Assembly (NCBI GenBank): GCA_028874335.1
Contig: JAPPJY010000016.1
Span: forward strand, 186,001 to 250,000
Length of the DNA: 64,000 nucleotides
Source of the DNA: Gemmatimonadota bacterium
Lineage (GTDB): Bacteria; Latescibacterota; UBA2968; GCA-2709665
Direction of reading: 5' to 3'
Numbering within the stretch: position 1 is the first letter of the stretch; the number at the start of each line of letters is the position of its first letter. Made by a program: the position numbers and the translations under genes. Under the pieces are notes generated by a model. The model did no database searches. It saw nothing but the letters and a program-made list of their open reading frames with translations, and was not told the DNA's origin. Positions 17,213 through 26,587 of the stretch are shown one piece after another.

Positions 17213-18532
17213 TCATTCAGCCTCTGGTAATCCAATCACCCACGTCAGCTGATCTTTGATGGATGCCTTGAAATCGCTGCTCAGGCCGGTTTTTTCGTAA
17301 CGGATGTACCCTTCTCGATCCACAATACACGTGTAGGGTATGTTATTGAAACCGAATTCACGCCGCAATTCATCATTGCCCATCAGAAAAGTCAGGCTGG
17401 GCGCCAACCGCTCCTTCGTGTCCGAAATGAGGTCCTTGCGCTTTCCCTCTTCCTGCGTATCCAGATTGACGGCAATAATCGCTACCGACTCCTGTTTATA
17501 GGTACGCGTCAGAGCTTCCAGTTGAGGCAATTCCTCCAGGCATGGACCGCACCAACTGGCCCAAAAATTGAGCAACACGACCTTCCCTTTTAACGCATCC
17601 AAACTCACCTGTTGATCCTCTAACGTCTTTAAGGCGAAAGCCGGCGCGGGTCGCATAACGCGTTCTTCGATCAGGCGGGTTCTACGCGATTCTTCAATCT
17701 CGTCCTTCAGATCCGCATACGCGTAGATAATCCCGTCTGCAGTACCAAACTTCCCGACATACGCCCCGCTCCAGAGTTCGTAGACGGATTCGCGGATCAC
17801 CGAGTTCTTTAATAGATCGCAAGCCAGTTCATACGCAGGATCCCATCGCTTTTGCTCGATGTAAAGCCTCAGCAGATCAAGTCGAATCCCGTGTACGGTT
17901 TTCTGGCGGGTTGCCTTGTCCGGGAAGGCCGTCACCGGCAGCGCCTCCGCCTGCTGCAAGCTGCGCCGGATTACCTTCAATGCCTCCTCACGCTGATCCG
18001 CCAACTGAAAGGACCGGCTCAAGAGCACACGCCTCCTAATGATCTGTCGACTGTAGGTGCCGGTTTGGGCGTGCATTTTCTCGGCCAACTCCAGTGACTT
18101 ACGGGCGTATGCCAGGGTTTGATCGGGAAATAGCCTCTTTTCGACGAAGGTTTGTACCACTTGTTCATACAATCCATTTCTATTTGGAATGAGCGCAATG
18201 GCTTCCTGAGCCAGATTGAGCAGGAATCCCGCATCGTCGACCACCATCCTGTAGGAATGGAACAGCTGTGCGGTTGCATCGCCCTTCAGGAACGTGTGTG
18301 GAAACTCCGTGCGGAATGTTTCCATTGCGTGAATACCGTCCCATATCTCTTCTGCACTTTCTGCCCGTGCCAGCTGTGCTCTCGCATCCGAGAAACGCTT
18401 TATTTCTGCGCGCGAATGCGTCTGGGAGACAGCACAAGCGTCTGAAATCGGAAATATAGCGATGAGAATCAAAATCCCAATAATCTTGATCTGAACATTA
18501 CAAAACGTCATTTCATTGTTGTATTTCAACAC
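17213..18532 (-). CDS. TlpA/thioredoxin-like exported redox protein
   Basis: The 439-residue protein has a hydrophobic signal (IIGILILIAIFPISDACA), a helical TPR-like middle (about 45-280) and a C-terminal thioredoxin-like domain with NFWASWCGPC (C328, C331). It ends with a FLMGNDELRREFGFNNIPYT segment holding the cis-proline. It is likely a periplasmic thiol-disulfide oxidoreductase, possibly membrane-tethered. The GTG start has AGGAGGT five to six bases upstream. It begins only 12 bases after the sigma-factor gene, so the two are almost certainly cotranscribed. This links a sigma factor to an envelope redox protein. Confidence 0.85.
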   Translation of the reverse strand: MLKYNNEMTFCNVQIKIIGILILIAIFPISDACAVSQTHSRAEIKRFSDARAQLARAESAEEIWDGIHAMETFRTEFPHTFLKGDATAQLFHSYRMVVDDAGFLLNLAQEAIALIPNRNGLYEQVVQTFVEKRLFPDQTLAYARKSLELAEKMHAQTGTYSRQIIRRRVLLSRSFQLADQREEALKVIRRSLQQAEALPVTAFPDKATRQKTVHGIRLDLLRLYIEQKRWDPAYELACDLLKNSVIRESVYELWSGAYVGKFGTADGIIYAYADLKDEIEESRRTRLIEERVMRPAPAFALKTLEDQQVSLDALKGKVVLLNFWASWCGPCLEELPQLEALTRTYKQESVAIIAVNLDTQEEGKRKDLISDTKERLAPSLTFLMGNDELRREFGFNNIPYTCIVDREGYIRYEKTGLSSDFKASIKDQLTWVIGLPEAE

Positions 18533-18544
18533 GCAGACCTCCTG

Positions 18545-19849
18545 TCAGTCTCGTCCTTCCCGGAAAATAATCAGTTCCCGAGCCACGTATTGTGTGATGG
18601 AACGGTTCAATTTGAGTGCAACGAAATAAATCCCGTCAGAAAGCGGGGGTTTTCGCAGCAGAACGGTATGGCTCCCTATGCTTTGCATTTCGTTTACAGG
18701 TAATGCAGCCAACTCCCCCCACACATTCAAAACCATGAGTTCAACGTGCACGGAATCTTTCGAGGCAGACTCCGGAATAGTGTAATCGATCGTTACCTCG
18801 GAATCCGTCGGCGAATGGGACAGTGTCAACGTAGGCCTGGGGGGATTGTCTGTTGAAGCTTCGCGTTTCTGCGTGAATCTCGTGGTGTCGGCACTCTCGG
18901 TCTGCCCTACCGCGTTTCCCCTCGCTGCGCTTTGTTGAAGAGATGCTTCCCCATTTTTGGGGCGGCTGACAGGGTTAGACGGGGCGTCTTTCTCAATTTC
19001 AATTGTCATCTCAGCGGCGGTCGCACCCGGCTTCGGTGACGAATCCGAACCGTTTTCCCACTGGACAATGGCGACGAATCCGGAATAGTAAATCCCCGTT
19101 CCAACGACCGCCGCCGCCAGAATACCGCCTGTTCGCCAGTACGGACTTCGGGAAAAGAACCGCTTTGCACTTGCCCAGATTGAATCCGGAGTCAACAGGA
19201 GCATTGGCGGCAGTGCAGCCATTACCTTCTTCGTCAGTTCCGACGTCGGTTGGCGATCCTTCAATGTCTCCTCGACGATCGGCATCAGATCTTCCCGAAG
19301 CTGGTCGCGGCCCACTTGAAGCCTGCCAAGCACGGTGCTTTCGGGAACTTCCAGCATCTCGGCGATTTCCCTGTACTTCAACCCCTCCATGTAATGCAGG
19401 AGCACGACCTCTCGATACTTTTCGGGAAGCCGTTCGACCGCTTGAAGCACGTAGTCTCGTGTCTCTGCTTCTTCATATTCTCTGTCCGGCGGCCCTGGTA
19501 ATTCAACGAGCGAATCCGGGAGAATCTGGTCATAAACAGCCGCGTCACTTGAATTGTCCAAATCCTCAATTGGTAGATTCTGCTTGTGTTTCCGATACCA
19601 TTCCCGGGAAAGATTCATAGCGATACCCCGAACCCACGCTCGAAATCTGGCGGGGTCTCTCAAGGATTTCAATTGCCGGTATGCCTCTACGAAAGTCGCC
19701 TGGACGATGTCCTCCGAAGAGTCGAAATTTCCCGTCCTACCCACGACCTGGGCATACACCATACCCCTGTAACGATCAACAAGCGGTTCAAAAGCGTCTC
19801 TGTCGCCCGACAAAACTCGTCGAACAAATATGCCGTCTGCTACGTCCAT
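18545..19849 (-). CDS. ECF sigma factor fused to a transmembrane segment and an exported Ig-like domain
   Basis: In this 434-residue protein, residues 1-90 form sigma region 2 (DAFEPLVDRYRGMVY, SEDIVQATFVEAY). Residues 130-190 form region 4 (LPEKYREVVLLHYMEGLKYREI then VPESTVLGRL). A single transmembrane helix follows at about 240-262. A Ser/Pro-rich linker leads to a C-terminal domain (about 344-434; TLTLSHSPTDSEVTIDYTIP ... DGIYFVALKLN) resembling FlgD Ig-like or type IX tail modules. Ordinary ECF factors stop near 200 residues. The topology predicts a membrane-bound sigma factor with a periplasmic sensor. GGAGG precedes the ATG. Confidence 0.85.
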   Translation of the reverse strand: MDVADGIFVRRVLSGDRDAFEPLVDRYRGMVYAQVVGRTGNFDSSEDIVQATFVEAYRQLKSLRDPARFRAWVRGIAMNLSREWYRKHKQNLPIEDLDNSSDAAVYDQILPDSLVELPGPPDREYEEAETRDYVLQAVERLPEKYREVVLLHYMEGLKYREIAEMLEVPESTVLGRLQVGRDQLREDLMPIVEETLKDRQPTSELTKKVMAALPPMLLLTPDSIWASAKRFFSRSPYWRTGGILAAAVVGTGIYYSGFVAIVQWENGSDSSPKPGATAAEMTIEIEKDAPSNPVSRPKNGEASLQQSAARGNAVGQTESADTTRFTQKREASTDNPPRPTLTLSHSPTDSEVTIDYTIPESASKDSVHVELMVLNVWGELAALPVNEMQSIGSHTVLLRKPPLSDGIYFVALKLNRSITQYVARELIIFREGRD

Positions 19850-20201
19850 ACAACCTCCACATTAGAGGGATCAGCTCGGGCACATTGCCAAAGGTTCGTG
19901 TATCGATCCCTGCTCCTACCATAATAGTGACGCCGGAACCCAAATGCTAAAAAAAACCTTTGAAATTCGCGTCGCGCCAACATATCGGATGCCTGCCGGA
20001 CGCATAACCACCCTGCGCTAAATCCGATCAATTGTGGACTGAATCCCCTACTCACGGAAAACGCAGCATCGCCAAACGCTGATACAGACTATATTCAAAT
20101 CCGGCTGCGTAATCTGGAAAAGTCAGTGATCGAGAGACAAAAAGAGTTGGTGGGTACGCTCACGACCGGATTGTCGGTCGGTCTGCGCCGGTCGTTTGCA
20201 A

Positions 20202-20230
20202 CGCCGGATGTGCAATCCGGCGCTGTTTTT
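20202..20230 (+). terminator. Terminator-like hairpin
   Basis: CGCCGGAT and ATCCGGCG form an 8-bp stem with a 5-base loop, followed by CTGTTTTT. It lies just upstream of the candidate promoter, so it would block plus-strand read-through rather than end a visible gene. Confidence 0.5.
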
Positions 20231-20234
20231 GCGC

Positions 20235-20264
20235 TTGACATCCAACGAACGATGCTTACATAAT
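20235..20264 (+). promoter_or_regulatory. Candidate sigma70 promoter
   Basis: TTGACA at 20235-20240 is followed after 16 bases by TACATA, or after 18 by CATAAT. It is about 85 bases upstream of the metallo-hydrolase start. Confidence 0.5.
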
Positions 20265-20348
20265 GACAGCAGTGCGAACTGGTGCGCTTGCACTTGAAAA
20301 TGGGCAGGAAACGCAATCGCAACGCAGTCTCTTCACCATCGGAGCCGT

Positions 20349-21221
20349 GTGAGCGAATCCAATCGAAAAGTCGATTCGAGGACCGTCGGGGACATCCGCG
20401 TAACCGCGCTGGACGCCGGGCGGTTCAGTCTGGACGGGGGCACGATGTTCGGCGTGGTCCCGCGGTCGATCTGGGAGAAGAAGATCCCGCCCGACGAGCG
20501 GAACCGGATTCAGCTCGGCCTGAACTGCCTGCTGGTTGAGACACCGGCGGAGACCGTTCTGGTTGAAACCGGCGTCGGCGCCGAGAAGCTGTCCGGGAAA
20601 CACCGGGACATTTATGGTGTGGACCCCTCAAGGGGCGTGGTCGACGCGCTGGCCGATGCGGGCGTTGCGCCGGAGGCGGTGGACCGGGTGGTACTCACCC
20701 ACCTTCACATGGACCACGCGGGCGGGACGACGGTTCAGACGGACGAAGGATATGTGCCCGCGTTTCCGAACGCCCGGTACATCGTACAGCGCCAGGAATG
20801 GGAAGACGCCGTTGGCGCGGACCGGCAGACCGTTCACGGGTACAACGCCGAGTCGGACCTGTTGCCGATGGAACGCGCAGGCGTAATGGAACTTGTCTAC
20901 GGCGACGTGGAGGTCTGTTATGGCGTGCGCGTTTTTCTCACGCCCGGGCACACGAAGGCGCATCAGTCCGTCCTGGTACAATCGGGTGACGAAGCCGTCT
21001 GTTTCATTGGGGACCTGGTCCCCACGCGACATCACATGCACCCGGTCTACATCATGGCGTTCGACCTGTATCCCAGAAAGACATTCAAGGTGCGGCAGCA
21101 GGTGTTGAAGCAGGCGGCCGACGACGGCTGGCTGGTGGCGTGGCCGCACGACCCGGATCAGGTCTGGGCATACATCACGATTGACGACAGGGGTGATTAC
21201 ACTCCGGTGGAGGAGCTCTGA
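20349..21221 (+). CDS. Metallo-beta-lactamase-fold hydrolase
   Basis: The 290-residue protein has a GTG start. The zinc motif THLHMDHAGG (about H118, H120, D122, H123) is followed by a TPGHTKAHQ His and an FIGDLVPTRHH Asp/His. This matches the lactonase/glyoxalase II-like branch of the superfamily. The substrate is unknown; an ester or lactone is likely. Its stop is one base from the next ATG, which indicates an operon with the 2-hydroxyacid dehydrogenase. Confidence 0.88.
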   Translation: MSESNRKVDSRTVGDIRVTALDAGRFSLDGGTMFGVVPRSIWEKKIPPDERNRIQLGLNCLLVETPAETVLVETGVGAEKLSGKHRDIYGVDPSRGVVDALADAGVAPEAVDRVVLTHLHMDHAGGTTVQTDEGYVPAFPNARYIVQRQEWEDAVGADRQTVHGYNAESDLLPMERAGVMELVYGDVEVCYGVRVFLTPGHTKAHQSVLVQSGDEAVCFIGDLVPTRHHMHPVYIMAFDLYPRKTFKVRQQVLKQAADDGWLVAWPHDPDQVWAYITIDDRGDYTPVEEL

Positions 21222-21222
21222 G

Positions 21223-22185
21223 ATGGCGATGAAGATGGTACTCTGGCCGGCGTTCAAGCCGGATTGGATGGCGCGCATCAGGGAACTGGGCGTGGAGGCG
21301 TGCGAAGCGGATTCCGAGGCGGCGGCGCTGGATCTCATCGCGGACGCCGATGCGTATTACGGCCGCATGACGCCGGCGCTGCTGGCCGCGGGGAAGCGGC
21401 TGCGGTGGATACAGGCGACGAGCGCGGGCCTGGACGGTTATTATTTCCGAGAATTACATGAGAGCCAGGTTACGGTCACGAACCTGCGCGGGATCTACAG
21501 CGACGTCATTGCAGAGCACGTGTTTGCGTTGCTGCTTTCGCTGGCCAGGGGCATTCCGGCATATTTCCGGAGCCAGCTGGAGGGTCGATGGGAGAGTAAA
21601 GACGTACCGGTAATCCACGTGGCGGGCACAACCCTCGGCGTGCTGGGTCTGGGCGGTATCGGGCTGGCGGTTGCCGAACGGGGCCACGCGTTCGGGATGC
21701 GCGTACTCGCCCTGGATCCGGCCCCAAAGGGACGTCCCGACTACGTGGAACGTGTCTACGGCGTAGATGAATTGCATGAGATACTGGGTGAGGTGGATTT
21801 CTTCGTCATCTGCGCCCCGCATACCGGCGAGACCGACCGGATGATCGATGCCGCGGCGTTGGAGGCGATGAAACCGAGTGCGATATTCATCAACATTGGC
21901 CGGGGAAAGGTGGTAGACCTCGCCGCGCTCACCCGGGCGCTGGGGAATGGAGAAATCGCGGGCGCCGGTCTGGACGTTTTCGAGGAAGAGCCGTTGCCGG
22001 AAGGGCATCCGCTGTGGGCGATGGAGAATGTGATGATCACCCCGCACGTTGCGGCAATCTCGGACCGGATCGAGGATCGACGGATTGGCCTGATTCTGGA
22101 AAACATACGGCGGTTCCGGGACGGTGAACCGCTGTTGAATGTGGTAGATAACAAGAGGGGATACGTGGTTTCCCTGAGTGAGTAG
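21223..22185 (+). CDS. D-2-hydroxyacid dehydrogenase
   Basis: This 320-residue NAD-dependent dehydrogenase has GLGGIG at about 142-147. The catalytic Arg is in INIGRGKVV (about R227), the Glu in FEEEPLPEGHPLW (about E256) and the His in TPHVAA (about H275). I use the ATG at 21223 behind GGAGGAG; an in-frame ATG two codons later is also possible. It is coupled to the metallo-hydrolase upstream, so the hydrolase could release the hydroxy acid used here (inference). Confidence 0.9.
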   Translation: MAMKMVLWPAFKPDWMARIRELGVEACEADSEAAALDLIADADAYYGRMTPALLAAGKRLRWIQATSAGLDGYYFRELHESQVTVTNLRGIYSDVIAEHVFALLLSLARGIPAYFRSQLEGRWESKDVPVIHVAGTTLGVLGLGGIGLAVAERGHAFGMRVLALDPAPKGRPDYVERVYGVDELHEILGEVDFFVICAPHTGETDRMIDAAALEAMKPSAIFINIGRGKVVDLAALTRALGNGEIAGAGLDVFEEEPLPEGHPLWAMENVMITPHVAAISDRIEDRRIGLILENIRRFRDGEPLLNVVDNKRGYVVSLSE

Positions 22186-22208
22186 CCGAACCGAAAAGGA
22201 GGCTGGCG

Positions 22209-23267
22209 ATGTTCGGAAGTGAAATGGAACCGTTGGGACAGACCTGGACCGAAATCGATGGCGAAGCCTGCGGCGCCCGGGCAGGCGAAAGCGGCCCCAT
22301 CGGCGGGGGCGAGGGGTATGAATGCGCGGTATCCGCGCCGGCGGACACCGTCTCCACGCTGGACGATCTCCTGGAAGCGCTGGCGCAGGCAAAATCGGGA
22401 GACGTGGTCTACATTGACGGCGGGGCGGAAATCGACTGCACCGAACGCGTGTATATCGAGTCCCTCGTGCTGGAAATCCCCGAAGGCGTCACCCTGGCCA
22501 GCGACAGGGGCGCGGAAGATTCCGAGGGCGGGATGATCCTGAGCGACACGTTCGACACGAATCCCCTGATCCTTGTGACGGGGCCGAACGTTCGGGTCTC
22601 CGGGCTCCGCATCAAGGGACCGAATCCCAAGCGGTGCCTGGAACACCACAACCGGTCGTTCCGCGAGGGCAGGGGGCACGAATACTACTATAAATTCCCT
22701 ACATCCAATGGGATCACCACCAGACAACCGGGGTTGGAGGTGGACAACTGCGAGCTTGCGGGCTGGAGCCACGCGGCGGTTTATCTCAGCGCCGGAGACG
22801 GTCATCACGTTCACCACAATTTCATCCATCACAACCAATACAACGGTCTGGGGTACGGGGTGAGCCACGACGAGGCGTTCTCGCTGATCGAATACAACCG
22901 GTTCGACTACAACAGGCACTCACTCGCGGGAACGGGCAGATCGGGCAGCGGATACGAGGCGAGGCACAACGTGGAAATCGGCGAGTCGTTGAGCCACTGC
23001 TTCGACATGCACGGCGGCCGGGACCGGAAGGACGGAACTGACGTCGCCGGCACCTGGATGAACGTGCATCACAACACATTCCGCTGTCCCGAGACCGCCG
23101 TCGTCGTACGCGGCGTCCCTGAAGAGGGCGTGGACGTCCACCACAACTGGCTCTACCAGCGACCGGACGAATTGTCGGTACGGTCCGACGGAAAGACCCG
23201 GGTCCGGAACAACGCCTACGGGCTCGCGGATCCGGTCCTCGTGGCCAATGCCGACGTGGGTACCTGA
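22209..23267 (+). CDS. Right-handed parallel beta-helix protein without signal peptide
   Basis: The 352-residue pectate-lyase-like protein has GPIGGGEGYE near the N-terminus. Helix coils follow with GVTLASDRG, VRVSGLRIKGPN, VDNCELAGWSHAAVYL, VHHNFIHHNQYNGLGYGV and FDMHGGRDRKDGTDVAG. It is clearly paralogous to the lipoproteins at 56886 and 58093 but lacks their signal and lipobox. It is therefore predicted to be cytoplasmic or exported by another route. It follows the dehydrogenase by 23 bases and is probably the third gene of the operon. Polysaccharide lyase activity is not established. Confidence 0.8.
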   Translation: MFGSEMEPLGQTWTEIDGEACGARAGESGPIGGGEGYECAVSAPADTVSTLDDLLEALAQAKSGDVVYIDGGAEIDCTERVYIESLVLEIPEGVTLASDRGAEDSEGGMILSDTFDTNPLILVTGPNVRVSGLRIKGPNPKRCLEHHNRSFREGRGHEYYYKFPTSNGITTRQPGLEVDNCELAGWSHAAVYLSAGDGHHVHHNFIHHNQYNGLGYGVSHDEAFSLIEYNRFDYNRHSLAGTGRSGSGYEARHNVEIGESLSHCFDMHGGRDRKDGTDVAGTWMNVHHNTFRCPETAVVVRGVPEEGVDVHHNWLYQRPDELSVRSDGKTRVRNNAYGLADPVLVANADVGT

Positions 23268-23286
23268 ACAAATCCAACGTTGCCTG

Positions 23287-23454
23287 TAAGAAGCTGTCTT
23301 AAAATTCCCAGCGGTCTTCGCGCGGCTGCAAAAGCGACGGTCGGCGTTGGTCAAACCCACCCGTATAGACAAATATGGGCGGGTTTTCCCGCCTTGACCG
23401 CCACTTTTTCGCTCGCGCTCGGGAACTCACTGATAATTTTAAAACAACTTCTAA
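23287..23454. mobile_element. MITE-like element, family 1, copy 2
   Basis: A 162-bp element (23290-23451) begins GAAGCTGTCTTAAAATT and ends AATTTTAAAACAACTTC, flanked on both sides by TAA. It is the inverse-orientation sibling of 13801-13986 and has the same internal GGCGGGTTTTCCCGCC hairpin. It sits between the beta-helix and channel genes. An open frame entering the channel gene passes through it but is not used. Confidence 0.85.
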
Positions 23455-23588
23455 GCAGCCCTGGAATCTCTTCACGACGGCGGTTCCGCGTGGAACGTAC
23501 CTGCGCTGCCCACGCCGCGTTGTCCGACGCTGTATCGGTCCCGCCGTCGCCGGCTCGCGATCGGTGGTTTCATTTCCGGGGTCTCCTG

Positions 23589-24602
23589 ATGTCGCCGATT
23601 CTTCGCGTTGCATTTGCGTTCATGGTTCCGATTCTGCTGGTGCTGGGCGGCACGCTGGGTTACGCGTGGATCGAGGGATGGAGTTTATGGGAGAGTCTGT
23701 ACATGACGGTGATCACGATTACGACCGTCGGCTACGGCGAGGTGCATCCGCTGTCGCCGATGGGTCAGCGATTCACGGTCCTGTTTCTGATGTTCAGTTT
23801 TGTCGCCGTCGGGTACTCGGTGACAACAGTTATCAGCTTCGTTTTCGAAGGTCAGATTGTCCATGCAATGCGGGAGCGCAGAATGAAACGTATGATCTCA
23901 AACCTGAAAGATCACTACATCATCTGTGGCGCCGGTGTGGTCGGCAAGGAGGTGGCGCAGGAGCTGAAGCGGGCGTGTGTGCCTTTCGTCATCGTGGACA
24001 AGGATCCCGCGCGCTCTGAACTCGGCCGGGACGAAACGGCCCTGTTCGTGGCGGGCCACGCCGAGGACGATGAGGTGCTCGTCGAAGCCGGAATCCATCG
24101 TGCAAAGGGTCTGATTGCCGTGCTCAGGGAGGATGCGCTTAACGTGTTCGTGGTGCTCTCAGCGAGGCAGGCGAATCCGGACCTGACGATTGTCGCGCGG
24201 GCGGCGGAGGAGCGGACCATCGGAAAGCTGATGACGGCAGGCGCCGACCGGGTGATGTCCCCCTACCAGCTTGCGGGGCGGCGGATCGCGTCGGTGCTTC
24301 TGCGTCCGTCTATCGTGGACTTTCTGGACGTCGTCGTGGGCGAGGGCGAGGCGGCGATGCGTCTCGAGCAGTTTCCTGTGTGCGAGGGGTCGTCGCTGGT
24401 GGGCAAACAACTGAAGGAGACCGAAATCGGGCAGCGGACGGGAGCGATTGTCGTCGGCATCCAGGGACCGGACGGAAAGCCCCGGGTCGACCCGGCAGCC
24501 TCGGCCGGGCTATGGGGTGTCACAATACATCAGGACAACGTGCTCATCGCGCTGGGCAGCGACAGTCAGCTGAACCGGTTGAAGGATATGGCGGAACAAT
24601 GA
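23589..24602 (+). CDS. Potassium channel with cytoplasmic RCK (TrkA-N/TrkA-C) domain
   Basis: The 337-residue protein has a two-helix pore module: TM1 at about 5-27, the pore loop with selectivity filter TTVGYGE (about 45-51) and TM2 at about 61-85. A Rossmann RCK domain follows (IICGAGVVGKEVA, VIVDKDP) and then a C-terminal TrkA-C-like domain. It resembles MthK/Kch-type channels. The ATG at 23589 gives the usual short N-terminus; the longer frame would include MITE sequence. Confidence 0.9.
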   Translation: MSPILRVAFAFMVPILLVLGGTLGYAWIEGWSLWESLYMTVITITTVGYGEVHPLSPMGQRFTVLFLMFSFVAVGYSVTTVISFVFEGQIVHAMRERRMKRMISNLKDHYIICGAGVVGKEVAQELKRACVPFVIVDKDPARSELGRDETALFVAGHAEDDEVLVEAGIHRAKGLIAVLREDALNVFVVLSARQANPDLTIVARAAEERTIGKLMTAGADRVMSPYQLAGRRIASVLLRPSIVDFLDVVVGEGEAAMRLEQFPVCEGSSLVGKQLKETEIGQRTGAIVVGIQGPDGKPRVDPAASAGLWGVTIHQDNVLIALGSDSQLNRLKDMAEQ

Positions 24603-24725
24603 TGCCCGGTCCCGGAAAGGGATCGAGGATGGCGGTACCAAACCATTTCTGAATACCATCTGTAACGTTACGGGTCGTCGGGGCCGATAGGTCGGGCGAC
24701 CCGTTTTCAAACCGGGAGACCATCG

Positions 24726-26408
24726 ATGAGCCTTCCATTGTGCGTTATAACGGACCCGGATGGGCAGACAGCGCCGGACGGATTGCGGTATCACGGCGGG
24801 TTCTACATCCGGGAGATTCTCGCGCACGCCGGGATTCCCTATGACGAGGTCGAACGTCCCCTGTCCAGCCTGGATGGCAGTCGCGTGGTACTGCTGCCAT
24901 GGCACATGCCGCTTTCAAAGTCGGAGCGAACGCTTCTTGCGGGATTCGTGGAATCGGGTGGCGCGCTGATCGGCCTGGGAGGCATGTCGGGACTCGACGA
25001 CGTGTTCGGCGCGGCGGACAGGGGCGAGATGGCGGACGGATACGTGCAGGTGGCGGCGAAGGACCACCCGGTCACCTCCGGGTTTAACAGCAGTCTGCAC
25101 TGTTTCGGCGGGCGGCGCATCAGGGCCGCGGACGGTACGGCGCTCGCGCGCGTGACGGGCGCCAGCGACGGGGTGGTGGAGCACCGCGCCGGGAATGGCC
25201 TGGCAATCGCCGTGGGCCCGGACGTGGTCCGGACCATCGTGCAGATCCAGCAGGGGCGCCCCATTCCCCCTGCGATCGGCCCCACCCGGATCGACGTGAT
25301 CCAGGGGCTGGCGCTGGATCTGGACCGCGACAGGTCGCCCGTGCCCGGCGAGGAGGAAAACCTGGTCTTCCTGGAGCCTATAGCTGACGAATTCAGGGAA
25401 TTGATCATCAAGGCCGTTCTTTACGCGTGCCGGGAATGCGGCGTCGCGCTGCCCGTCCTGTGGTACTGGCCCGACAATCTGCCCGCCGTCGCGCATATGT
25501 CGCACGACTCGGACGGCGGAGACGAAGCGCTGGGATGGTCTTTGCTCCGCCTGACGCAGGAGGTGGACATCCGCACGACGTGGTGCAACATGGCGGGACA
25601 CTACCTGCCGGCGTTCTACCGCGCCATCCAAGACTACGGCTCGGAAGTGGCCTTGCACTACGACGCCCAGACCTGGCAGACGGCGTCTGACGACCAGAAG
25701 CCGGACACCGCACATCTGAAATGGGGATATGACGAATTGGCGGGTCAGTTGAAGACGGTTACGGAAGCGGCGGGACGGCCGGTCACCACGAACAAGAACC
25801 ATACGCTGCGCTGGCAGGGCCGGCTGGAGTTCTTCCGATGGTGCGAACGCCTGGGCATCACCCTGGAGCAGAGCCGCGGGCCGAATACGCCCTATACCAA
25901 CGGCTTCCCCTTCGGCGGGTGCCACCCCTGGTTTCCGATCGACGATGAAGCACCCGGCGGTCCGCCGATCGACGTGCTGGAAGTGAACCTCACCGTGCAG
26001 GATATCCACAAGCGGTGTTCCACCCGCCTGGCGCACTGCTTCGCGGACCGGGCGTTCGATCACCACGGTATCGCGCATTTTCTCTTTCACCCCGCCCACG
26101 TCGGGGATCCGGCGGTTCGAGGCGGGCTCAGGGAAATCGTCGGATACACGAGGGACAAGGGCATGCCGTGGTGGACGGCTGCCCGGATCGACGCGTGGGA
26201 ACGCGCACGGCGCACGGTGCGTTTTAGACTGCGCGATAACGGCGCGTACGAAGTCAGCGCCGGTGCGAACTTGGAGGGCGCGACGGTGTTACTGCTTGAC
26301 ATTAAAGGTGACGCGCACGGGGACGTGGTGGAGCGATACGGATTTCAGTTCCGCGCCGTTACGATAGATCTGGAAGGTGGGCGGAGCGTGGAACTGCCAG
26401 GGGGCTGA
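24726..26408 (+). CDS. Two-domain protein: GATase1-like N-terminus and polysaccharide-deacetylase-like C-terminus
   Basis: In this 560-residue protein, residues 1-190 resemble a class I glutamine-amidotransferase-like fold of the ThuA/BPL-N type (VVLLPWHMPLSKSE, GGALIGLGGMSG). From about 250 a NodB-like barrel begins with VAHMSHDSDGG, an HDxD-type metal site, continues with EVALHYDAQTW and HFLFHPAHVGD and ends near 500. The last ~60 residues look like a small beta domain. It is likely a carbohydrate-active hydrolase; the substrate is unknown. There is no signal peptide. Confidence 0.65.
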   Translation: MSLPLCVITDPDGQTAPDGLRYHGGFYIREILAHAGIPYDEVERPLSSLDGSRVVLLPWHMPLSKSERTLLAGFVESGGALIGLGGMSGLDDVFGAADRGEMADGYVQVAAKDHPVTSGFNSSLHCFGGRRIRAADGTALARVTGASDGVVEHRAGNGLAIAVGPDVVRTIVQIQQGRPIPPAIGPTRIDVIQGLALDLDRDRSPVPGEEENLVFLEPIADEFRELIIKAVLYACRECGVALPVLWYWPDNLPAVAHMSHDSDGGDEALGWSLLRLTQEVDIRTTWCNMAGHYLPAFYRAIQDYGSEVALHYDAQTWQTASDDQKPDTAHLKWGYDELAGQLKTVTEAAGRPVTTNKNHTLRWQGRLEFFRWCERLGITLEQSRGPNTPYTNGFPFGGCHPWFPIDDEAPGGPPIDVLEVNLTVQDIHKRCSTRLAHCFADRAFDHHGIAHFLFHPAHVGDPAVRGGLREIVGYTRDKGMPWWTAARIDAWERARRTVRFRLRDNGAYEVSAGANLEGATVLLLDIKGDAHGDVVERYGFQFRAVTIDLEGGRSVELPGG

Positions 26409-26587
26409 AGACCGGCTCGTGATTGACAGGGAGGAAACAGAAGGGGGTCGAAATACCCGATAGGTTGGGCGATTGCAATTGCAAAGGATAAGCCGTGAAG
26501 ACACAGAATGTGTACACGGTTCTTTTGCTGCTGGCGGCAATACCGTCAGGATCGAAACGACTCACAATGACGTCGCATCTGTTCGGG

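Larger units (their letters stand above)
19850..20348. other. Intergenic region with terminator-like hairpin and promoter
   Basis: About 500 bases between the divergent sigma-factor gene and the metallo-hydrolase operon. No coding frame is convincing. The two regulatory sites I can support in it are listed separately. Confidence 0.5.

Noticed and set aside
23280..23588. N-terminal extension of the potassium channel frame
   Set aside because: It reads through the MITE and has no membrane or channel character. The ATG at 23589 starts a standard first helix.
24915..26099. 394-codon minus-strand open frame
   Set aside because: It is the shadow of the deacetylase-like gene; the composition is dominated by Arg, Pro and Val without domain motifs.
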